The position numbers and the translations under genes were made by a program. From IMG/VR virus record IMGVR_UViG_3300023179_000057, positions 1 through 64,000 of that record: DNA of 64,000 nt. One strand, 5' to 3'. Positions 13,590 through 22,900 of the stretch are shown in pieces (positions within the stretch are counted from its first letter, which is position 1; each line of letters opens with the position of its first letter). This stretch comes from a virus. The notes beneath the pieces were generated by a model, which saw nothing but the letters and a program-made list of their open reading frames with translations, searched no databases and was not told where the DNA came from.

Positions 13590-14042
13590 GTGGCAACCGT
13601 AAATAAAGACTTTAGAGTAAAGCATGGCATTAACGTAGCCGAAGGCGGTACTTTTGGATCAACAGTCACAGTTGCCACTCCAACTCAAAATCAACATGCA
13701 GCAACAAAACTTTATGTAGATACTGCTGTTGGTACACCAACTGTTCCAACAACACAGCCAATTTCTCCAGAAGTTGGAGACTTATGGTTTGATACATTAA
13801 CAGAGCGTGTACATATTTATTATGGATCACAGTGGATTGCTATTGCAACACTTGAAGATGCAGAAACACTACAAGACCATATTCATGATACAGCAATTGA
13901 TGGAACTGGATTAATTGTTAGTACATTTATTAGTGGTGGAGCATATAATGAACCTGGAGTTCTTGTAAGTGCAGGGTTTTATAATACATCAGAGTTTGAA
14001 TCAACATTTGATGGCGGGATAGCAATAGATAATTTTAACTAA
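13590..14042 (+). CDS. Short tail fibre protein (150 aa), GTG start
   Basis: GTG is chosen because the peptide from it, MATVNKDFRVKHGINV, matches the N-terminus of the 11162 fibre, and AGAGGTC lies just upstream. Then QNQHAATKLYVDTA (trimerising helix), a GDLWFDTLTERVHIYYGSQWIAIA strand pair, and a Gly-rich end. Probably an independent short fibre sharing the same docking site. Confidence 0.65.
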   Translation: MATVNKDFRVKHGINVAEGGTFGSTVTVATPTQNQHAATKLYVDTAVGTPTVPTTQPISPEVGDLWFDTLTERVHIYYGSQWIAIATLEDAETLQDHIHDTAIDGTGLIVSTFISGGAYNEPGVLVSAGFYNTSEFESTFDGGIAIDNFN

Positions 14043-14047
14043 TTATC

Positions 14048-14056
14048 TGTTATAAT
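14048..14056 (+). promoter_or_regulatory. Extended -10 promoter (TGTTATAAT)
   Basis: TATAAT at 14051-14056; TAAGGAG follows before the ATG at 14081. No -35. Confidence 0.55.
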
Positions 14057-14080
14057 ATGACTAGGTATAAGGAGTAATAA

Positions 14081-16513
14081 ATGGCAACCAGAATGCAACA
14101 ACGCAGAGGTACTGCAGCACAATGGACATCAGCAAATCCAATATTAAATGCTGGTGAAATGGGTTGGGAATCAGATACAAATAAATTTAAAATTGGTGAT
14201 GGTACAAATCACTGGGCTGATCTAGACTATTTTGCTGATATTAACTCTACTATTAATCCTGCTTTTGGTACAAGCATTATTTTTGAGGGTGCTACCGCTG
14301 ACTCATATGAAACTACTCTTCAAGTAACAGATCCAACTGCTGATCGCACAATTACTCTTCCAAACGTTAGTGGTACAGTTATTACAACTGGTAATCTTTC
14401 AGATATTACAGATATTGGTGTATTTACTTCAACAATTACAATGGAAGGCTCTACAGCAGATTCTTATGAATTAACACTTTCAGCAGGAGATCCAACTGCT
14501 GACCGTACGATTACTTTTCCAGATGCTACAGGCACAGTTGCTTTAACATCTGATATAGCAGAACTTTCACAAGATGCTATTAACGATGCTTTAACTGCAG
14601 GTACTGGCATAACAAAAACTTATAATGACTCAGCAAATACATTAACTTTAGCAGTAGATACTACAACAATTCAGGCTCGTGTAGCAGATGTATCTGACAC
14701 CGAAATTGGTTATTTAAATGGTGTAACTTCAGCAATTCAAACACAGTTAGATGCTAAGTCAACAGAATCAAAAACAGAAACCCTTACAAATAAGTCAATT
14801 TCTCTTGCTAGCAATACATTAACTGGAACTACATCAGAATTTAATTCTGCTCTTTCAGACTCTAACTTTGTAACTACTGGTGATACTGGAACAGTTACAA
14901 GCACAATGATTGCAGACGGAACCATAGTTAATGGTGATATTAGCGCTTCTGCTGCTATTGATAAGACTAAGATTTCAGGAACTGCTGTTACCGCAGCAGA
15001 TACAGGCACAGTAACATCCACCATGATTGCAGATGGAACAATTGTTGATGGAGATATTAATGCATCAGCAGCAATTGCTCAATCTAAAATTTCTAATTTA
15101 ACAACAGATTTGGGAAGTAAGTTATCTCTATCTGGCGGTACAATGACAGGTGCAATTGCAATGGGTACAAGCAAGATCACTGGTCTTGGAAGCCCAACAG
15201 CAGATGCAGATGCAGCAACAAAGGCATATGTTGATGCAGCAACAGCAGGACTAAATGTTCATGCATCAGTTCAGGCTGCCACTACAGCAAATATTACATT
15301 AGCAAGTGCTGTTGAAAATGGTGACACACTTGATGGAGTAACTCTTGCAACAGGTAATCGCATTCTTGTAAAGAACCAAACAGATAAAACTGAAAACGGT
15401 GTTTACGTAGTTGCAGCATCAGGAGCACCATCTCGTGCAACAGATTATGACTCTACTCCAGAAGTAGATGCTGGCGATTTTATTTTCGTAGAGGCTGGAA
15501 CAGTAAATGGTAAAACAGGTTGGACTCAAACCAACGTTATTACAGCAATTGGATCAGACAATATTGAGTTTACTCAATTCTCTGGTGCTGGCACATATTC
15601 AGCGGGTACAGGATTAACCCTAACTGGTACAACATTTAGCATTAATACTGGAACTACAGTAGATTTAAATACTGCTCAAACACTCACAAATAAAACAGTT
15701 AATCTTACAAGTAATACACTTAGTGGTACTACGGCTCAGTTTAATACTGCATTAAGCGATGGAGATTTTGCTACCCTTGCAGGTTCAGAAACTCTAACTA
15801 ATAAAACTATTAATGGTTCAAATAATACAATTACAAATGTTTCTTTAACAAGTGGAGTTACTGGCACTCTTCCAGTTGCTAATGGTGGTACAGGAATTAC
15901 ATCACTTGGTACTGGAATAGCAACATTTTTAGGAACTCCATCATCTGCAAATCTTGCCTCTGCAATTACAGATGAAACTGGCTCTGGCGCTCTAGTATTT
16001 GCTAATACGCCTACTTTAGTAACACCAAATATTGGTGCTGCAACTGGCACATCTTTAACAACTACTGGTGGTGGAGTGCTTGCTAGAGCAGCATCTACAC
16101 AAGATGGTGTTGAAATTCGTGGTCGTGCTGGAGGTACTGGAAACTGGGAAGTAATATTAACACCAACAACTTTAACTGCAGATAGAACATTAACACTTCC
16201 AGATGCAACTGGCACAGTTTCACTTCTTGATAATACTGAAACATTATCTAATAAAACATTAGCAAGTGCAGTAGCCACAACAGCATTTACTCTTAATGCT
16301 ACAGCAGAACTTAGATTAGCAGATACAGACTCAAGTCACTATGTTGGTTTTAAGGCACCAGGAACTGTTTCAACAAACAGAATTTGGACACTTCCAAGCG
16401 CAGATGGAACAAGTGGTCAGGTGTTGTCAACAAATGGATCTGGAACACTTTCTTGGTCAACTGCTGGTGGCGGTGGAGCATCCTTTAGCGAATTAATGCT
16501 AATTGGTGCATAG
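14081..16513 (+). CDS. Long tail fibre (810 aa), hyaluronidase/tropism-determinant-type N-terminus
   Basis: Residues 1-50 (MQQRRGTAAQWTSANPIL, then GEMGWESDTNKFKIGDGT) are the classical head domain of many phage fibres. The shaft has PDATGTV and LTNKT units, two tandem TGTVTSTMIADGTIV repeats, and a 145-residue block nearly identical to one in the 11162 fibre. The C-terminus is Gly-rich and ends ELMLIGA. Probably the main receptor-binding fibre. Promoter and Shine-Dalgarno of its own. Confidence 0.75.
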   Translation: MATRMQQRRGTAAQWTSANPILNAGEMGWESDTNKFKIGDGTNHWADLDYFADINSTINPAFGTSIIFEGATADSYETTLQVTDPTADRTITLPNVSGTVITTGNLSDITDIGVFTSTITMEGSTADSYELTLSAGDPTADRTITFPDATGTVALTSDIAELSQDAINDALTAGTGITKTYNDSANTLTLAVDTTTIQARVADVSDTEIGYLNGVTSAIQTQLDAKSTESKTETLTNKSISLASNTLTGTTSEFNSALSDSNFVTTGDTGTVTSTMIADGTIVNGDISASAAIDKTKISGTAVTAADTGTVTSTMIADGTIVDGDINASAAIAQSKISNLTTDLGSKLSLSGGTMTGAIAMGTSKITGLGSPTADADAATKAYVDAATAGLNVHASVQAATTANITLASAVENGDTLDGVTLATGNRILVKNQTDKTENGVYVVAASGAPSRATDYDSTPEVDAGDFIFVEAGTVNGKTGWTQTNVITAIGSDNIEFTQFSGAGTYSAGTGLTLTGTTFSINTGTTVDLNTAQTLTNKTVNLTSNTLSGTTAQFNTALSDGDFATLAGSETLTNKTINGSNNTITNVSLTSGVTGTLPVANGGTGITSLGTGIATFLGTPSSANLASAITDETGSGALVFANTPTLVTPNIGAATGTSLTTTGGGVLARAASTQDGVEIRGRAGGTGNWEVILTPTTLTADRTLTLPDATGTVSLLDNTETLSNKTLASAVATTAFTLNATAELRLADTDSSHYVGFKAPGTVSTNRIWTLPSADGTSGQVLSTNGSGTLSWSTAGGGGASFSELMLIGA

Positions 16514-16561
16514 TACTTAATTAAAATAAAAGTAATCATTTAATTTTTAATTAGTACTTTT
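16512..16561 (+). terminator. AT-rich terminator hairpin after the fibre gene
   Basis: AGTACTTAATTAAAAT (16512-16527) pairs, with one bulge, with ATTTTTAATTAGTACT (16543-16558), followed by TTT. A second AT hairpin lies at 16582-16605 (ATTAACTATA / TATAGTTAAT). Together they separate the fibre operon from the cobalamin cassette. Confidence 0.5.
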
Positions 16562-16644
16562 AAAAAAGTAAAGCACTAACTATTAACTATATCTTTATAG
16601 TTAATAATTTACGTTTAAAAATATTTTTTTTGTTTTAAATTTTG

Positions 16645-16653
16645 TGCTACAAT
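16645..16653 (+). promoter_or_regulatory. Extended -10 promoter (TGCTACAAT) of the cobalamin cassette
   Basis: TACAAT at 16648-16653 with TGC before it. Predicted start near 16660, at the first bases of the leader hairpin. The start codon is 63 bases downstream of the -10, a long leader for this phage. Confidence 0.55.
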
Positions 16654-16658
16654 ATGAG

Positions 16659-16694
16659 AGTGCTTGTTAAATCTTAAAGCACTTCATTTTTTTT
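16659..16694 (+). terminator. Terminator-like hairpin inside the nrdJ leader (attenuator candidate)
   Basis: AGTGCTT (16659-16665) and AAGCACT (16677-16683) form a 7-base stem. A run of eight T follows at 16687-16694. It lies between the promoter and the gene, so it would stop most transcripts unless read-through occurs. Its position at the transcript's first base mirrors the small-RNA unit at 5084. No full cobalamin riboswitch fits in this leader. Confidence 0.5.
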
Positions 16695-16716
16695 ATGCAA
16701 GAGAGGCAAAAAATTC

Positions 16717-18747
16717 ATGTCAGATACATTTTCTTTCCGTTTATTAGACGACTTTGTAGCAAAATATAAAGACGTTCCTGCACCATTTGGATTTTCAGAC
16801 GCAGGATCTAACTCTTTAGGAGAGATAACTTTTATAAGAACCTACTCTCGCATGAAAGAGGACGGTACAAAAGAAAGATGGTATGAAGTTTGTAAGCGTG
16901 TAATTGAGGGTATGTATTCAGTTCAAAAAAATCATGCCAAAGAAAATCGTTTGCCCTGGAATGACAATAAGGCTCAAAAGTCTGCCCAAGAGGCATTTCA
17001 AAGAATGTTTGAGTTAAAATGGACTCCACCAGGACGTGGCCTATGGGCTTTTGGAACTTCAATGACTATGGACAAACGTAACTCTGCTGCCCTGCAAAAT
17101 TGTGCAATGGTATCTACTCGTGATATTGATCGTAATGATCCAGGAGCCTTATTTGCTTGGGTAATGGATGCATTAATGTTAGGCATAGGTGTAGGGTTTG
17201 ATACTCTTGGACAAGAAAAAGAAATGTTAATTTATGCTCCAACAGAACCACCTTCAGTATATGAAATTCCTGATACTAGAGAAGGATGGGTTGAGTCTAT
17301 AAGATTATTAATAAACTCATACCTTCGTCCAAACCAACCCATACAACACTTCACATACGACCTTATTAGACCTTTAGGAGCGCCTATCAAAGGTTTTGGC
17401 GGAGTAGCCAGTGGTCCAGGACCATTAATAGATTTACATAACCGTATTACAAAAGTTGTAGGATCTAGAGCAGGAGAAAAGTTTGATTCTCGTGCAATAG
17501 TAGATATTGTTAACCTTATTGGTACCTGCGTTGTTTCTGGAAATGTTCGTCGTTCTGCTACTCTTGCTTTAGGAAATGCAGAAGACAAAGATTTTAGTAA
17601 TTTAAAAAATGCAAGTGTTTTTCCAGAACGTAACTCATATGATCCAGAAAATCCAGGATGGGCATGGATGTCTAATAACTCTATTGCTGCAGAAGTTGGA
17701 ACAAACTATGAAGATTATGTTGATTTAATTGCAGACAATGGAGAGCCAGGATTTATTTGGCTTGATGTTGCTCGTAATTATGGAAGACTTGCAGATGCAC
17801 CAGATGGAAAAGATTATCGTGTAATGGGTTTTAATCCATGTGCAGAACAACCATTAGAATCATACGAACTATGTACATTAGTAGAGGTTCACTTAAATCG
17901 TCATGAAGATAAAGAAGATTTTCTTCGTACACTAAAGTTTGCATATCTATATGGAAAGACTGTAACTTTGATGCCAACACATTGGCAAAATACAAATGGT
18001 ATTATGCAACGTAATCGTCGTATTGGAACATCTTTAACTGGTATTGCATCTTTTGCAGATACAAAAGGTATGCCAGCAGTTCGTGAATGGATGGACGAAG
18101 GATATAAAAAAATTAAAGCATACGATCATTCATACTCTGAATGGCTATGTGTACGTGAATCAATTCGTGTAACTACCGTCAAACCTTCAGGATCCGTTTC
18201 ACTACTTTCTGGTGCAACACCAGGAGTTCACTGGGGTCCAGGAGGAGCATTTTATCTACGTGCTATAAGGTTTGGAAATACAGATCCAATGCTTCATTTA
18301 TTCAAAGCAGCAGGGTATAAAGTTGAAGCAGATTTAGTTTCTGCCAACACTTCAGTAGTATATTTCCCAGTAGCATCTGGACATTCCCGTTCTGAAAAAG
18401 ATGTAAGTCTTTTTGAAAAGATTGGTTTGGCAGCAACTGCTCAAAAGTATTGGTCTGATAATGGAGTTTCTGTAACTCTATCTTTTGATAAAGAAACAGA
18501 GAAAAAACATGTTGCTCCAGCATTGCATCTTTATGAAGGTGAACTAAAGGCTGTTTCGTTTTTACCAATGGGCAATGAAACATTTCCTCAACAACCATAT
18601 AATAATATTACAAGAGAAGAATATAACTCTTATGTAGGTAAAATTGCCAAAATTGATTGGTCTGCAATTTATGATGGTGTAGAAAATCTAGAAGCACAAG
18701 GTGAAGCCTATTGCAGTACAGACGCTTGTGAGATAAAATTATACTAA
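16717..18747 (+). CDS. nrdJ: Adenosylcobalamin-dependent (class II, monomeric) ribonucleotide reductase
   Basis: Reduces ribonucleoside triphosphates to deoxynucleotides for phage DNA synthesis, using B12 to create a thiyl radical. At 676 residues it has the size of the monomeric Lactobacillus-type enzyme. Visible key residues are C129 (NCAMVST), N373-x-C375-x-E377 (FNPCAEQ), C386 (LCTLVEV, 11 residues after C375 as in the Lactobacillus enzyme) and C-terminal C666-x4-C671, which relays electrons. Complete, with no inactivating change seen. GAGAGG lies upstream of the ATG. Heads a cassette with cobalamin-related genes. Confidence 0.93.
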   Translation: MSDTFSFRLLDDFVAKYKDVPAPFGFSDAGSNSLGEITFIRTYSRMKEDGTKERWYEVCKRVIEGMYSVQKNHAKENRLPWNDNKAQKSAQEAFQRMFELKWTPPGRGLWAFGTSMTMDKRNSAALQNCAMVSTRDIDRNDPGALFAWVMDALMLGIGVGFDTLGQEKEMLIYAPTEPPSVYEIPDTREGWVESIRLLINSYLRPNQPIQHFTYDLIRPLGAPIKGFGGVASGPGPLIDLHNRITKVVGSRAGEKFDSRAIVDIVNLIGTCVVSGNVRRSATLALGNAEDKDFSNLKNASVFPERNSYDPENPGWAWMSNNSIAAEVGTNYEDYVDLIADNGEPGFIWLDVARNYGRLADAPDGKDYRVMGFNPCAEQPLESYELCTLVEVHLNRHEDKEDFLRTLKFAYLYGKTVTLMPTHWQNTNGIMQRNRRIGTSLTGIASFADTKGMPAVREWMDEGYKKIKAYDHSYSEWLCVRESIRVTTVKPSGSVSLLSGATPGVHWGPGGAFYLRAIRFGNTDPMLHLFKAAGYKVEADLVSANTSVVYFPVASGHSRSEKDVSLFEKIGLAATAQKYWSDNGVSVTLSFDKETEKKHVAPALHLYEGELKAVSFLPMGNETFPQQPYNNITREEYNSYVGKIAKIDWSAIYDGVENLEAQGEAYCSTDACEIKLY

Positions 18748-18757
18748 GGGGGAATAA

Positions 18758-19210
18758 ATGAAAAGAACATTAATATCATTAGCAATTATTGTGTTAGCCT
18801 TTGTTGGATTGCAAGGCATAAATAAAACAGATAGCAGTTGTATAAATTTATATGTTGATTATGGCTCATTAGAAAATAAAACAAAATTAACTAAATGCAT
18901 AGAATCATCTAATAAAATTATTGCTTTAGATGTTTTAAGAAAAGCAAATTTAGAAATAGAGGGTACCAAGAAGTATGGCTTAGGAGTTGTTTGTAGAGTA
19001 AATGGTTTGCCAAATTCAAAAGTAGAGTCTTGTGAAGAAATGCCACCTGCAAATGCCTATTGGGCAATAATTGTAAAAGAAAAACAAGTTATTCCGTTTC
19101 CTAGAAAAGAATGGGGATGGGGACAACTTGCAATAGATCAACAATATTTAAACCCAGGAGATTCAATCGGTCTAGTCTGGGCTGACAATGGAAAGGTTGT
19201 GTTTCCATGA
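18758..19210 (+). CDS. Membrane-anchored DUF4430 / transcobalamin-like protein (150 aa)
   Basis: Residues 4-21 are a hydrophobic signal anchor; the rest should lie outside the cytoplasm. The fold signature is ALDVLRKANLEI, a central YGLGVVCRVNGLPNS, then AYWAIIVKEKQVIPF, and a closing NPGDSIGLVWADN strand. This matches DUF4430, the family related to the cobalamin-binding C-terminal domain of transcobalamin/intrinsic factor. Two cysteines (near residues 28 and 46) may form a disulfide. Ten bases after nrdJ and four bases overlapping the next gene, so one operon. Inferred role: capturing or delivering a corrinoid; binding is not shown. Confidence 0.65.
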   Translation: MKRTLISLAIIVLAFVGLQGINKTDSSCINLYVDYGSLENKTKLTKCIESSNKIIALDVLRKANLEIEGTKKYGLGVVCRVNGLPNSKVESCEEMPPANAYWAIIVKEKQVIPFPRKEWGWGQLAIDQQYLNPGDSIGLVWADNGKVVFP

Positions 19211-19371
19211 AATTAAAACATAAAGTTTTAGATAATGTTATTTTTCTTCCACAAGAAAAAAAGAAATCAAACACTTTTCAAAACATTATTCAATTAGTAA
19301 CTATGCTTGTATTTTTAAATATAGCAAATAAAATAACTGTTGATATTTGGCGTTCTTTGACAGGGCACTAA
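19207..19371 (+). CDS. Small single-pass membrane protein (54 aa) in the cobalamin cassette
   Basis: ATGA overlaps the upstream stop, and its TAA overlaps the next ATG by one base, so it is tightly coupled on both sides. Basic N-terminus, then one hydrophobic helix (about residues 27-43), then TVDIWRSLTGH. Too short to be a transporter by itself. Its placement suggests an adaptor between the exported DUF4430 protein and a host transporter or the adenosyltransferase. Unknown family. Confidence 0.6.
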   Translation: MKLKHKVLDNVIFLPQEKKKSNTFQNIIQLVTMLVFLNIANKITVDIWRSLTGH

Positions 19372-19865
19372 TGGTTCATTTAACTCGCATATACACAAAA
19401 ACTGGAGATGATGGAAAAACCTCTACTGCTACAAATGAAAGAATAGACAAAAGCAGTTCTTTAATTGAGGCAATTGGCGCAGTAGATGAGGCCAACTCTG
19501 CAATCGGAATGGCCACGGAATATCATAATGACATCATAGATAGAATCCAAAGCGATCTATTTGATCTTGGTGCAGAGTTATCTGGTGCCCCAACAATAAC
19601 AATATCAGAAGATAGAATTGTTTATCTAGAAAACATAATTGATGATTACAATGAATACTTAGAGCCACTTCACTCTTTTGTTTTGCCTACAGGTCCTCTT
19701 CATAATGCAAGGACTATTGTGAGAAGAGCAGAACGAGAGGTCTGGAAGGTAGAAGGCATAAATATAAACATTGCAAAATATTTAAATAGGCTATCAGATT
19801 TACTTTTCGTAATGGCAAGGTATCATAACAAGGGTAATGAAAAGTTGTGGATTCCTAGAAATTAA
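19371..19865 (+). CDS. pduO: PduO-type ATP:cob(I)alamin adenosyltransferase (164 aa)
   Basis: Transfers the adenosyl group of ATP to cob(I)alamin, giving the cofactor that the neighbouring reductase needs. TRIYTKTGDDGKTS (residues 5-18) is the N-terminal ATP-binding signature, AIGAVDEANSAIG is the usual helix, and RRAEREVW plus YLNRLSDLLFVMARYHN are the C-terminal signature of the family. Length and residues look complete. The start at 19371 removes eight extra residues of an upstream in-frame ATG and gives a one-base overlap with the previous gene. Confidence 0.92.
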   Translation: MVHLTRIYTKTGDDGKTSTATNERIDKSSSLIEAIGAVDEANSAIGMATEYHNDIIDRIQSDLFDLGAELSGAPTITISEDRIVYLENIIDDYNEYLEPLHSFVLPTGPLHNARTIVRRAEREVWKVEGININIAKYLNRLSDLLFVMARYHNKGNEKLWIPRN

Positions 19866-19874
19866 TCTCTACCC

Positions 19875-19883
19875 TGCTATAAT
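19875..19883 (+). promoter_or_regulatory. Extended -10 promoter (TGCTATAAT)
   Basis: TATAAT at 19878-19883, TAGGAG before the ATG at 19901. No -35. Confidence 0.55.
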
Positions 19884-19900
19884 AAGGGTATAGGAGAAAA

Positions 19901-22900
19901 ATGTCTAACCCATCAAATTTATATGCAGAAAAAATATATTCTGAGCACCCGCTAGTTTTATGGGCATTAGATGACAAACTAGATTATCTTAGCCTTATTT
20001 CTGAATCAGAACGTCAAATATATGATTCTTGGACTGTAAATGATGCAACAGCAACTTTAGAATCTAGTTCACTTGATGAGCCATTTCCTGACAGTGCAAT
20101 GACGTTAGTTGAGGTAGATGTCCCAATATCAGAAAATCTTGAGTCTTCATTTATAAGTCCAAACCTACTTAATTTTAATGAATTAGCAGAACTTGGAAGT
20201 TTTACTGTTGGATCTTATTTTTATTCTAATAGTGTTTTTTTACAAAGTGTTTCTATAGGATATGAATATACAGATCCAAGTACATCAGCAGTTATTCAAA
20301 ATTTAAAAACTTTTACAACTACACTTTATCAAAGATGGGGTTTTATTTCTGAGACATTTGAAATACCAAATGTTTCTGCACAACTTAGAATTGTTATTAA
20401 GGTTAAAGTTTTTGAAGGATCTGCAGGCCCAGAAGACAATCAATTTTATTTTAATGGCATTACTCTTGGCCAATGGAATGAAGAATTTAATACATATTCT
20501 TTAAATGGAACTACTACAACAACTATTCCTTCTTCAGTTAGTGTTTATGGTGGATCAACTGCAGTAGAAGCACAAGCATACGGAATTGCCGAAGATTCTG
20601 GATATTATCTTGCAGATAGTCGTTTAATTTGTCAAAATATTGGAATTCCATTAGTTTATGGAGCAAGTGGTGTAACAAGAATACAGCCAACAGGAGGTGC
20701 ATCTTTAATAATTCCAGGCAAAGGATTTTTAAATAAAAAGGGACAATATAACGAATATACCGTTGAATTTTGGATGAGAGTTTTGGCAAATACTTCTATA
20801 CCATTTAAAATATTTGGACCTATTGCGTCAGATGATGGATTATATGTTGAAGATGGATTTTTAACTTTAGTTATTGGAGATCAGTTTGCTTCACATTTTA
20901 TTGGTGAATGGTTTAGACCAATGCTTATTCATATTCGTATTATTAGAAATTTAGCATCATTATTGGTTAATGGAGAAGAGGTTTTATCTTTATCTCTAGA
21001 TACAGATAATTTAAATTTACCAGATGAACTTGATAATGTTGGAGATAGTCAAGACTGGTTAGGTTTTTATGCAAGCACAGATGTATATCCTTTTGAAATT
21101 GATTGTGTTGCAATTTATTCTTATCAAGTTCCAATTACCGTGGCAAAACGTAGATGGGTTTATGGACAAGGAGTTATATCACCAGAAGGAATTAACTCTG
21201 CATACGGAGGAACAACCGCTTTTATAGATTATCCATTTGCTAATTACACAGCAAATTATAATTATCCAGATTTTGCTGGATGGGATCAAGGTACTTTTGA
21301 TAACTTAACAACAACTCAAACAACTTTAAGAACTCCAACATACTCATTACCTGAAATATTTATAGGAACAAAAACATTACAAGAACTATATAGTGATAAT
21401 CAAGATATTCAAGATAATGAGTCTGGCCCAGTTATTTCTGATAAATTTTTATCATTTAGACCAAATAACACTTGGAACGCTATAGACTCCTATATAAATT
21501 TTGATAGATTTAATCCACTAGCAAATGAGGCAAACAGTTTCTACGGTGTTTTTAGTTCACATAACTTATCTTCTGAAGAAATATTATTTAAAATATATAA
21601 TCCTTTAAATACTAATAATTATTTTTTAATAACAAAAGACGCAGATGAAATTAAATACTCTTTGTCTTATAATGATGAAATAGAGTTATTATTTACATCA
21701 GATCCTATTAGTGCTAATCAACTTTTTGCGGTAGGAATAAACATTGAAACACTTTCTAACGGCAATAGCAATGTAAATGCATTTTTTGGAAATCAAAGTT
21801 CATTAAAGATGTATGTGGCTGGAGACGATTCTGGAGAGTATGCGTTTACAGGCAGGATTTATTCTATTGGAATATCTACAGTTTTAAATTCTAATAAGAT
21901 TTCTGATAACTTTGATGAAAATGGATTTATTGTTTTAGAAGATGGACAAACACTGATTGATCATACTGCCAGTTATACTCTTTTGCCATCAGAAGCATAT
22001 CAAAAATATTTCTTAGATATTGGAGTTTCTGGGTATTGGCAAGACTATTTACCTCTTTCTTATTTTGGTCAATTTGTAGAAAATAGCAATGGTCAAAAGT
22101 TTTATGATTTAGACTTTATTCAATTTAACTTAGGATATCCAACCACTACTACGTTGGTTGAAGAGTCTGGTGCCACTGGATATTATTATGATACAACTGG
22201 AGCACAAATAAAAAGTTATGCTACTTTTCAATATGTTGAAGATGGGGCAAACATTCCAACTTCTTTTGCTAATGAGCAAAAACTAAATGAATATAAAATT
22301 CTTGATATGGCAAATTATGAAGACTGGGAAACAACAAGATTTGAAATTTTAAATAATACATTAATTTATCCTATAAAGACTGAAGACTTTAATACTCTTG
22401 CAATTGTATATAGTCTTGAGTTTGATAGTCGTGGTATTTTAACAAAACCAATATTATTAAATAGGTTACAGTTTGCCTCTCAAGCATTAAACGATAACTC
22501 TTCTAATCCAGTAGGTACCAGGTTTGGAGTAGACCTTATACCTTATAAAAAGAACGGTATTTATTATAACTATAAGTCTAAAAATCCATTTAGTATATAT
22601 AAAGAAAGTATGCCATATTTATATTTAACAAAAACTTCTGGAATTGAGGTTCGTGGAGAATTAAATATTCTTGAAAATCGTGGGCTATCTCTTCCTATTA
22701 ATAAAGAGTTAGCAACAAATTATAAAGTTAGCGCTATGCAATTATGGATGAATTACAATAAAGAAGAATTTCCAACAACGGCTACTGAGATTTTTGAAAT
22801 TAATCATAAAGACGGAACTCTTAAATTTTACCTACAGGCTAATAGTACAGACTTAAACAGGGGTAGGGTATTTGTTTTAAATGAAAATGGAGTTCCATAT

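Noticed and set aside
15736-16278. Minus-strand open frame of 180 codons inside the 14081 fibre
   Set aside because: It is a shadow of the Thr/Ser/Ala-rich fibre coding sequence: valine/alanine-rich low-complexity product, no ribosome binding site, and fully covered by a convincing plus-strand gene. The same holds for the frame at 25956-26669.
11162-16513. Diversity-generating retroelement acting on the fibre genes
   Set aside because: No reverse transcriptase gene and no adenine-biased template copy of a fibre 3' end is visible in the window; the similarity between fibres is an ordinary module repeat.
16654-16716. Cobalamin riboswitch in front of nrdJ
   Set aside because: The leader is under 60 nt and lacks the conserved B12-box; only a terminator-like hairpin is present.
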